Below are positions 41,800 through 48,877 of a stretch of DNA of 64,000 nt, one piece after another. The stretch lies in the NCBI RefSeq assembly GCF_002028455.1, contig NZ_MWUM01000022.1, forward strand, positions 1 to 64,000, given 5' to 3'. The translations under genes and the position numbers were made by a program. The notes under the pieces are model-generated. The model made no database searches. It was not told the origin of the DNA and was given only the letters and a program-made list of their open reading frames with translations. The first letter of the stretch is position 1. Each line of letters begins with the position of its first letter. This DNA is from Zoogloea sp. LCSB751 (GTDB lineage: Bacteria > Pseudomonadota > Gammaproteobacteria > Burkholderiales > Rhodocyclaceae).

Positions 41800-42608
41800 C
41801 AGCTCCGACGCCCCGGCGCCTTGCGCGCCAGACCCAACACCGTAACAGTCACGATGGACAGAACGGCCACCATCGCGGCCACTGCCGCAACGGCGGGCGT
41901 GAGGTTCTGACTCACATAGGCATAGATGCGCACAGACAGCGGAGGGGTGTCCACCGGCCCGATGAAAAGCGCCAGCACGGTTTCATCCCATGCCGACTGG
42001 AACGCCAGCACAAGGGACGACAACAATGCGGTCGCCGACAAGGGCAGCAGGATAGTCCTCACGATCGTACGCGGCCGTGCCCCAAGCACTGCCGCGGCCG
42101 TCCACAGGTTTCCCTCAAACACCGAGAAGGCCGCCAGAACCAGGCTGACTGAAAGCGGCAACGCCAGCATGGTGTTTGCCAACACCAGAACCCACGCACG
42201 CCCCACCCAACCCCAGGACAAGCATAAGGAGAACAGGCCAGTCGCCACCGCCACGTGGGGCACCCACAGCGGCGCCAGCAACACGGCAAGCAGCCCCTTG
42301 GGCAAGCGGTGATAGCGCAGTTGGGCAATCCCGACCAGCACGGCGAGAAAGGTCGCCAGTACCGCCGTTGCCAGCGCAAGGCCAAAGGAAAATGCCGCGG
42401 AGTCGAGCCAGTCCTGGTCTGCCAACACGTCTTGGAACCAGTGCAGGGTCAGTCCCGACGGAGGGAACTCCAGAAACTCGCTCTCGCCAATGGACGCCGG
42501 GAAAATAGCCAGCGCCGGCAGTAAGAGAAAGATCGCGAGGCACAAGACGTAAGCCGCCCCCGCCGTGGCACGCAGGCCGTCCCACCCCCTTGCAGGCCGC
42601 CGGTTCAT
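41799..42608 (-). CDS. ABC transporter permease (PotC-like)
   Basis: A 269-residue binding-protein-dependent permease with six predicted helices and the cytosolic coupling (EAA-like) loop AAAVLGARPRTIVRTILLPLSATALLSS (in pieces). It is the second permease of a spermidine/putrescine-type importer. Its ATG overlaps the stop of the first permease by ATGA. Confidence 0.87.
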   Translation of the reverse strand: MNRRPARGWDGLRATAGAAYVLCLAIFLLLPALAIFPASIGESEFLEFPPSGLTLHWFQDVLADQDWLDSAAFSFGLALATAVLATFLAVLVGIAQLRYHRLPKGLLAVLLAPLWVPHVAVATGLFSLCLSWGWVGRAWVLVLANTMLALPLSVSLVLAAFSVFEGNLWTAAAVLGARPRTIVRTILLPLSATALLSSLVLAFQSAWDETVLALFIGPVDTPPLSVRIYAYVSQNLTPAVAAVAAMVAVLSIVTVTVLGLARKAPGRRS

Positions 42609-43492
42609 GCTGCGGCTCCACGGCGTCGCGGCGGCCGGAATCCCCGCCCCCCCAAGGCTAGGCAGACCAGGCCAGCCGCGCCAACGACCGCGGTCATCAC
42701 AACACCGGATGTTGCTCCGAGGGCGGCTCCGTTTTCGAAGTCGAACACCATGTCTCCCAGCATGACCTTGCCAAGCACCACATCATCCGGCCCACCCAGC
42801 AACGTTGGCGTCAGGAACAGGCCCGTTCCCAGGGAGAAACCCAGGAAAACAGCAAGCATGAGGGTAGGGCGGATCTGGGGCAGATAGGCGGTCATGAGCA
42901 CCTGAAACGGGCTCGCGCCTAAGGATCGGGCAGCAGCAATCAGGCCGCGATCCACCTTGCCCAGGCCGTTGATCAATGCCAGAGCCACGGCGGGCAGGAT
43001 GATTTGCACCATGCCCAGCAAGACTGCCCACGGCGTATAGAGCAGGCCGAGCGGCTGCCTGATCACGCCGGTAGCCATGAGGATCGCGTCGAGCAAGCCA
43101 CCGTTGCCAAGGACAATTTGCCAGGAAACTGTACGGATCAGCCCGGAGATCGCCATCGCAACGATCAGGACACCGATGAACGACCTCAACCAGCGCCCCC
43201 CCCGGTGCGCCACGAACGTGCAGGCCGGCAAGGCAATGACGAGCGCAAGCACGGCAGCAGCCAGACTGAAGGCGAGCGTATTGGAAAGTGCGGTCAGGTA
43301 CTGGGGCTTCGTGAAAAAGCTGCGGTAATGCGCAAGCCCGGATTCACCGGGCAATCCCAGGGATCGCACCAGGTTTTCGAGCAGGGGAGCGAGCAGGAAG
43401 ACACCGGAGATCACGATGACGGGCAAGAGCAATGCGGCCTGCCGCCAGGACATCCACCCCCAGGATTCGGCGATTTGCTGCCTAGACTGCAT
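42605..43492 (-). CDS. ABC transporter permease (PotB-like)
   Basis: A 295-residue permease with six predicted helices and the coupling loop AAARSLGASPFQVLMTAYLPQIRPTL (in pieces), of the PotB/spermidine-putrescine class. AAGGAAAG upstream of ATG 43492 fixes the start. It follows the ATPase gene after 57 bases and is coupled to the second permease. Confidence 0.87.
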   Translation of the reverse strand: MQSRQQIAESWGWMSWRQAALLLPVIVISGVFLLAPLLENLVRSLGLPGESGLAHYRSFFTKPQYLTALSNTLAFSLAAAVLALVIALPACTFVAHRGGRWLRSFIGVLIVAMAISGLIRTVSWQIVLGNGGLLDAILMATGVIRQPLGLLYTPWAVLLGMVQIILPAVALALINGLGKVDRGLIAAARSLGASPFQVLMTAYLPQIRPTLMLAVFLGFSLGTGLFLTPTLLGGPDDVVLGKVMLGDMVFDFENGAALGATSGVVMTAVVGAAGLVCLALGGRGFRPPRRRGAAA

Positions 43493-43549
43493 GAATCAAC
43501 TTTCCTTGGAACGTGCTCAAGGGCGCGCCTTCGGGCCGCCCGCCACACT

Positions 43550-44644
43550 TCAGATATTGACGAGCCAGGAATCTTCCGGCCGCCAGTGGATGGACAACAC
43601 ACCCCCTGTCGGCAGATGCCTTCGGCCCGATACCTCTGCCTTCAGGAGCATCCCCTCCTCGGTATGCAAGTGAATCCGCTGGCGCCCGCCGAGATAGACC
43701 GAACTTGTCACCCTGGCCCGGACGCCCCCCCGTGCAGGCGCATACCCTTGCGTGGAAGGCTCATCCACTGCCACCAGAAGATGTTCGGGCCGCACGACGA
43801 TGGCAGCCGACCGCTCCGGAGTGGAGCCAGGAGCATGCGGAACAACGACTTCACCCCACGCAGTCTCGGCCTTGGCCTGCCCGTCTCCACACTGTCGCCA
43901 GCGCTGCACGGGTACGAGATTGGCATCCCCGAGAAACTCGGCGGCCCAGGCACCGGGCGGACGCTCGTACAGGTCACGCGGCGACCCGTCGGCCACGATG
44001 CGCCCTTGGTTGCACACGATGATCCGATCCGAAAGGAACATTGCCTCATCCTGGTCGTGGGTCACGTAGAGGGTCGGGACGCCTGTCTCCCGCTGAATAC
44101 GTCGAAACTCCTCCTGGAGTTCCCCCCGGAGACGCTTGTCCAACGCCCCCAATGGCTCGTCCATGAGCAATACATCGGGGTCGAACACCAGAGCCCGGGC
44201 CACTGCAACCCGCTGCGCCTGCCCTCCCGATATCTCGCCGGGATACCGGTCCGCCTCGCGGATCAGCCCTACCAGATCGAGAAAGGCCGCCACCCGGCTC
44301 TTGATCGCAGGCTCGGTCCACTTACGCAATTTCAGGGGATAAGCAATGTTCTCTGCTACCGTCAGATGTGGAAACAGCGAGTACTGCTGAAAAACCATGC
44401 CGATATTGCGTTCATGAGGGCGTAACGCAGCCGCGTCCTTGCCATGGATGTACACCGCCCCACGGTCCGGCAGGACAGAACCCACCACCAGCCCAAGAAT
44501 CGTGGACTTGCCTGAACCGCTCGGCCCCAGCAGGGAAACGAATTCCCCTGGATTCACGTCCAGCGACACCCCATCCAGAGCGCAAAAATCGCCATAACGC
44601 TTGATCACCCCGCGTAAGGCGATTGCCATGTCGGTAGGCCGCAT
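43550..44644 (-). CDS. ABC transporter ATP-binding protein (PotA-like)
   Basis: A 364-residue ATPase with Walker A LLGPSGSGKSTILG, Q-loop MVFQQYSLFPHL, signature EISGGQAQRVAVARAL, Walker B VLLMDEPLGALD, H-loop TLYVTHDQDEA and a C-terminal TOBE domain (~270-360). This is the PotA/FbpC/CysA class. ATG 44644 shares one base with the stop of the binding-protein gene (TGATG), which argues against the longer frame to 44716. Confidence 0.9.
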   Translation of the reverse strand: MRPTDMAIALRGVIKRYGDFCALDGVSLDVNPGEFVSLLGPSGSGKSTILGLVVGSVLPDRGAVYIHGKDAAALRPHERNIGMVFQQYSLFPHLTVAENIAYPLKLRKWTEPAIKSRVAAFLDLVGLIREADRYPGEISGGQAQRVAVARALVFDPDVLLMDEPLGALDKRLRGELQEEFRRIQRETGVPTLYVTHDQDEAMFLSDRIIVCNQGRIVADGSPRDLYERPPGAWAAEFLGDANLVPVQRWRQCGDGQAKAETAWGEVVVPHAPGSTPERSAAIVVRPEHLLVAVDEPSTQGYAPARGGVRARVTSSVYLGGRQRIHLHTEEGMLLKAEVSGRRHLPTGGVLSIHWRPEDSWLVNI

Positions 44645-45783
44645 CACAAGGGCACCTTGCCCGTCGCACGCCATTCCTTCCAGAGGGACTGCACCCGGGC
44701 TCCGTTGTCCCGCCACCAGTCAGGGTCAATTTTGACGGCCTTGGCAAGGTTGGCCTTAGCGGTGGTCAGATTGCGGGACTCGTCGGGAGCGAGATGGCGC
44801 TCGGTATCTCTGGCGCCCGCGCCATAGCCGATGAGCCGCGCAAAATCCGCCTGCCGCCGGGCATCGCTCATGTAGCGCAGGAACAGCGCCGCGGCATTCG
44901 GATGGGCTGCTCCACGGGGCCGGAACAACCATGCACTGCTGAGGATGTGCTGCTCCCAACGCATGCCGACAGCCAACCCACGCCGCAGGCCGGCCACGAC
45001 TCGACCGCTCTGCGCAATACCCGCGACAAAGTCACCACGCTGAACCCCGACTACCGGCTCGTCCCCGGTCACCCAGTAGGCTCGTACATGGGGCGCGAGC
45101 ACGTTGAGCTTGCGAAAGGCTTGGCGCAACCTCTCGTCAGAAATCGGGTAAAGACGGTCCGGGGCGACACCGTCCGCCAGCAGAGCGACGATCAACGTGT
45201 AGGGATGATCGTAAAGCGTGCGCGCCCCCGGGTACTTCGCGACATCCCACAGATCGGCCCACGATGCCATGCCCGACGGAAACACGCGGGTGCTGTATAT
45301 CAGAACCTCGGAATATGCACTGAGCCAAGTGCCATAATCGTTGTAGGAGCCATCGATCAGATTCGGGCGCGCGGCATCCCAGAAACCTGGAGGCAGCTTT
45401 TCGAAGAGTCCTTCCCGAATACCCTGTTCAAGTTCCCAGGGAACCCCCGTATAAGAGATATCGTACGGAACAGCATTACGTTTCACGTATTCCCTCAATT
45501 GGGGAAAGCTGTGGCCGGACGATACGATCACGCTCACCCGGACTCCACATTCCTTCTCGAATGGATCCAGGTAGGCCTTCCGGAAAGCCTCCCAGAAAGT
45601 CCCGCCGGACGTATTGATCACCAGCCGCGCCTCAGGCGGCGGCATGCCGGCAATCCGGCACGCGGTAGCCTGGACCTGTGCTACCGCATCCCGAGCGATG
45701 CAGAGCACAAGGAAGAGAAACATGGCACGGAAAGGAAGAGCCAGACGCGCACTAACCATGATTGGAACGGCAGATCGAGACAT
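44644..45783 (-). CDS. ABC transporter periplasmic binding protein (PotD/PotF-like)
   Basis: A 379-residue exported binding protein; the signal sequence lies within the first ~36 residues (FLFLVLCIARDAVAQ). The mature part has the type-II fold of the PotD/AfuA group: LVINTSGGTFWEAFRKAYLDPFEKE, YDISYTGVPWELEQGIREGLFEKLP and WADLWDVAKYPGARTLYD (in pieces). Sequence alone does not tell polyamine, iron or another ligand. Start is uncertain, since ATG at 45783 lacks a clear ribosome site and in-frame ATGs follow at 45759 and 45723. Confidence 0.83.
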   Translation of the reverse strand: MSRSAVPIMVSARLALPFRAMFLFLVLCIARDAVAQVQATACRIAGMPPPEARLVINTSGGTFWEAFRKAYLDPFEKECGVRVSVIVSSGHSFPQLREYVKRNAVPYDISYTGVPWELEQGIREGLFEKLPPGFWDAARPNLIDGSYNDYGTWLSAYSEVLIYSTRVFPSGMASWADLWDVAKYPGARTLYDHPYTLIVALLADGVAPDRLYPISDERLRQAFRKLNVLAPHVRAYWVTGDEPVVGVQRGDFVAGIAQSGRVVAGLRRGLAVGMRWEQHILSSAWLFRPRGAAHPNAAALFLRYMSDARRQADFARLIGYGAGARDTERHLAPDESRNLTTAKANLAKAVKIDPDWWRDNGARVQSLWKEWRATGKVPL

Positions 45784-45804
45784 GGACGAAATTCAGCATC
45801 GGAA

Positions 45805-46572
45805 TCAATCGGGCTCTGGATGGTTGAGAGAGAAACTCAACGTGGAGAAATGACGGTAGATATCCCGATCGGGATCCGCCGACACCTTCTGGTCGTACTC
45901 AAGGGCAATCACATTCAAGGTGTCGGCCGCCAGGCGGACCCGCGTGATGCCTGACTTATCTGTCTCGGGAGACAGCAGGGCATCATTGCTCACGAAGTCC
46001 TCCCACAACCTGACTCCTGGCAAAGGACTGCCGTCCAGGAGAACCTGGACCTTCAAGCTGTCACCCCGCTGCAACGCAAGTGGGCTCTCCAAAGGCACGA
46101 TTTCCAAGCCTTTGCCACGGGGACGTAGCGCCCCCTCCCAGGGGCCCAGGACGGTCAGATTCTGCTTGATGGCCTGCAGCCCAAACACCGAACCGGGCAG
46201 GGCACTCTTGCGCCCAGCCTTGAACTTACCGGCAGCATCGCGAGCATAGAAGCCGTAGTCCATGTCCACAAACAGCAGTGCGGCCCCCGAGGGGGGCTTG
46301 AGCGCGACATAGCCCAGCGGGTCGTCCCGCCGCGTCACCTCAAGGGGCCGTCCATTGCCCGTTACAGCACGCGCAGCAGTGATCTTGCTTACCGCATAAG
46401 CCTCGTCATTCGAGGAGAATCCCACTACCACCGCGAGTTCTCCATGACGTTGAGCCACATACATGCCATGTGCACCTGCACTGGGTACAACACCCAGCAG
46501 CAGGACAAGCGCGGCGGAGCAAGCCACCAAGGTCGATTTCATCTTTGTCATCTTCGTATTCATCCTGATCAT
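45805..46572 (-). CDS. DUF4198-domain exported protein
   Basis: A 255-residue periplasmic protein with a signal sequence ending in PSAGAHG. The mature part starts with the conserved HGMYV, then Ig-like strands and the late LWEDFVSNDALLSPETDKSG region of DUF4198. DUF4198 proteins are often found with TonB receptors or nickel/cobalt importers (NikK/NikL types) and are thought to handle metal ligands; the role is not proven. The four closely spaced ATGs (46572 to 46542) make the exact start uncertain. It starts six bases after the rhodanese gene. Confidence 0.75.
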   Translation of the reverse strand: MIRMNTKMTKMKSTLVACSAALVLLLGVVPSAGAHGMYVAQRHGELAVVVGFSSNDEAYAVSKITAARAVTGNGRPLEVTRRDDPLGYVALKPPSGAALLFVDMDYGFYARDAAGKFKAGRKSALPGSVFGLQAIKQNLTVLGPWEGALRPRGKGLEIVPLESPLALQRGDSLKVQVLLDGSPLPGVRLWEDFVSNDALLSPETDKSGITRVRLAADTLNVIALEYDQKVSADPDRDIYRHFSTLSFSLNHPEPD

Positions 46573-46578
46573 TGATCT

Positions 46579-47445
46579 TCAGGGCTCGAACCCTGTCCGT
46601 AGCGGGGCGACCCCATCGGGCTGCGCGCCCCATTCGGACCAGGAACCGTCATAGACCGAGGCAGGGGAAAAACCAGCCAACTCCAGGCCCAGAGCCAATA
46701 CGCAGGCCGTCAGGCCACTGCCGCAACTCACCACAACATCCGAATCCGCCCCCACCCCCTGCTCGATGAAGAGCCGTTGCAACACGGCTTGGGGTTTATA
46801 GGTGTGATCCGCATTGAGCAGTGCCTGGAAGGGCAGACTCCGGCTACCTGGAATATGGCCGGAGCGCAGGCCAGGCCGGGGCTCGGCGACAGTCCCTGCG
46901 TAACGTTCCGGCGAACGCGCATCGAGCACGAGCGCCGATCCGCTTTTCAGGTTTGCAAGCATGTCACCGAGGCCCCGCACCCGCGAGGCCCGGAAGGCCG
47001 GCTGGAATCGGCCCACCTCGACTGGGGCAGGCTCTCCTGCCTCGATAACCCCGTCCTCGGCTCGCCATTTCGGCAGGCCGCCGTCCAGCACAGCCACCGC
47101 GTCATGCCCGAACACCTTGAACAGCCACCAGCCACGCGCGGCCGAAAACAGACCTTTCTGGTCGTAGATGACGATGCGCTGATGGTTATGAAGGCCAAGA
47201 GCAGCAACCTGTCGTGCGAAACGTGCCGGGGACGGCAGCATATGTGGAAGGTCGGACTCGATATCCGCTACCTCGTCCACATCGAGGAATCGCGCCCCGG
47301 GAATGCGTGCACGCAAGAATTCCTCCCGCCCGTCGCGCCTCTCCATGGGCATATATGCCGAGGCATCCAGGATGACGAGGTCCGCGTCCTCACGATGCGC
47401 CGCCAACCAGGCGCTCGACACTATTGGTGACAGCGGCTCAGCCAC
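46579..47445 (-). CDS. Two-domain rhodanese sulfurtransferase (SseA/3-mercaptopyruvate type)
   Basis: A 288-residue tandem rhodanese. The C-terminal domain carries the active loop VSCGSGLTACVLAL with Cys241; the CGSG(L/V)TA form is typical of 3-mercaptopyruvate rather than thiosulfate sulfurtransferases. Other landmarks: IPGARFLDVDEVAD, YDQKGLFSAARGWWLFKVFGH, SGHIPGSRSLPF. The start is a GTG at 47445 with AAGGAAGG about eight bases before it. In this cluster it could carry sulfur released from a thiol or sulfonate compound. No signal peptide, so cytosolic. Confidence 0.86.
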   Translation of the reverse strand: MAEPLSPIVSSAWLAAHREDADLVILDASAYMPMERRDGREEFLRARIPGARFLDVDEVADIESDLPHMLPSPARFARQVAALGLHNHQRIVIYDQKGLFSAARGWWLFKVFGHDAVAVLDGGLPKWRAEDGVIEAGEPAPVEVGRFQPAFRASRVRGLGDMLANLKSGSALVLDARSPERYAGTVAEPRPGLRSGHIPGSRSLPFQALLNADHTYKPQAVLQRLFIEQGVGADSDVVVSCGSGLTACVLALGLELAGFSPASVYDGSWSEWGAQPDGVAPLRTGFEP

Positions 47446-47484
47446 GGTGAATGCCTTCCTTTGCGATCACGTGCGCGACACCCA

Positions 47485-48840
47485 TCATGCCGACACTCCG
47501 AACCGGCCCACCGGCCTCGGCAAGCCAAGCTGGCTCCTGAGCGTGCCTCCCAAGTAAGCCTCCTGCACCAGGCCTCGTTTCTGCAATTCGGGGACCACGA
47601 GGTCGACGAAGTCATTGAAGCCGCCTGGCAAATAAGGCGGGAGAATGTTGAAGCCATCCGCAGCACCTTCCCGGAACCAGGTCTCGATGTAATCGGCGAC
47701 CTGTGCGGGGGACCCAATCACGAAACCATGCCCACTGGCACTCGCCGTCTGCTCATAAAGCTGGCGTATCGTGAGCCCACCCTTTTCAGCAAGGCGCTTC
47801 AACAGATCGAAACGACTCTTGGAGCCATCGGAACCGATGATTTCCGGCAGGGGCGCATCCAGAGGCAAGCCGGTCAGATCGATCTCTCCCAGCAGTTCCG
47901 CAATCAGGGCCAGGCCAACCTCCGGCTGGATCTTCGCCTGTAACGCTTCGAAGGTCTCCCGGGCCTCGGCCTCACTACGCCCGACGAAGGGCACCAGTCC
48001 CGGCAGGACCAACACGTGTTCCGGATCACGCCCATGCTCCCGCACCCTTGACTTCAGATCCTGGTAAAAGGCCTGACCGTCGGACAGCGAGCGTTGCGCG
48101 GTGAACACCAGATCCGCCGAAACAGCAGCCAGTTCACGTCCCACATCGGATGAACCCGCCTGAGCAATGACCGGATGCCCTTGCGGCGGGCGGGACACAT
48201 TGAGTGGCCCGGTCACCGAGAAGTGCTTGCCGACGTGCCCTATCGGATGAACTCGGGACAGGTCAGCGTAACGGCCGCTCTCCTTGTCTCGAACATAAGC
48301 GCCGTCATCAACGCTGTCCCACAGGGACTTGACCACATCTACGAATTCCGCAGCCCGCTCATAGCGCTCGGCATGGGGAACATGTTGCTCGCGGTTGAAG
48401 TTGGTCGCCTCGGCGGGGTTGGCGGAGGTCACCAGATTCCAACCCGCTCGGCCGCCGCTGATGTGATCCAGCGACGCCACCTTGCGCGCCACGTGGAAGG
48501 GCTCAAAGTAGGTCGTCGTGGCGCTTCCCACCAGCCCGATGTGCCGGGTGTGTGCCGCAATCGCGGCAAGCAGCGTGAATGGCTCGAGATGGCGCTTCGG
48601 CTCCGTCCCGGCCAGCCCGGCGGCATTGCGCTCCTGGTGGGCAGGGGTGCCGTCATATAGGGCTGCACTGTCTGCAAAAAAAACGATATCGAAACGCCCC
48701 TCCTCCGCCTTTTTCGCAACACCAAGATAATGTTGGAGGCTTGAGGTCGCATCGGGATGAGCATCGGGATGCCGCCAACCGGCAACGTGGGAACCGGACG
48801 CATTAATCAACACACCCAGCTTCAGTCTCTTGCGCAACAT
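47485..48840 (-). CDS. NtaA/SnaA/DmoA-family FMN-dependent monooxygenase
   Basis: A 451-residue luciferase-like TIM-barrel enzyme of the nitrilotriacetate-monooxygenase component A group. Landmarks: GWRHPDAHPDATSSLQHYLGVAKKAEEGRFDIVFFAD near the start (in pieces), SATTTYFEPFHVARKVASLDHISGGRAGWNLVTS, and the late GSPAQVADYIETWFREGAADGFNI. Members use FMNH2 and O2 to cleave C-N or C-S bonds in chelators (NTA, EDTA), dimethyl sulfide or dibenzothiophene sulfone. Partner reductase is probably the SsuE-like protein at 39861-40400. ATG 48840 has an AGGAA site; the frame reaches 48918 without domain sequence. Confidence 0.87.
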   Translation of the reverse strand: MLRKRLKLGVLINASGSHVAGWRHPDAHPDATSSLQHYLGVAKKAEEGRFDIVFFADSAALYDGTPAHQERNAAGLAGTEPKRHLEPFTLLAAIAAHTRHIGLVGSATTTYFEPFHVARKVASLDHISGGRAGWNLVTSANPAEATNFNREQHVPHAERYERAAEFVDVVKSLWDSVDDGAYVRDKESGRYADLSRVHPIGHVGKHFSVTGPLNVSRPPQGHPVIAQAGSSDVGRELAAVSADLVFTAQRSLSDGQAFYQDLKSRVREHGRDPEHVLVLPGLVPFVGRSEAEARETFEALQAKIQPEVGLALIAELLGEIDLTGLPLDAPLPEIIGSDGSKSRFDLLKRLAEKGGLTIRQLYEQTASASGHGFVIGSPAQVADYIETWFREGAADGFNILPPYLPGGFNDFVDLVVPELQKRGLVQEAYLGGTLRSQLGLPRPVGRFGVSA

Positions 48841-48877
48841 GTTCCTATTTCCTTTCACTCTGTCGTTTGCCAGGCAC

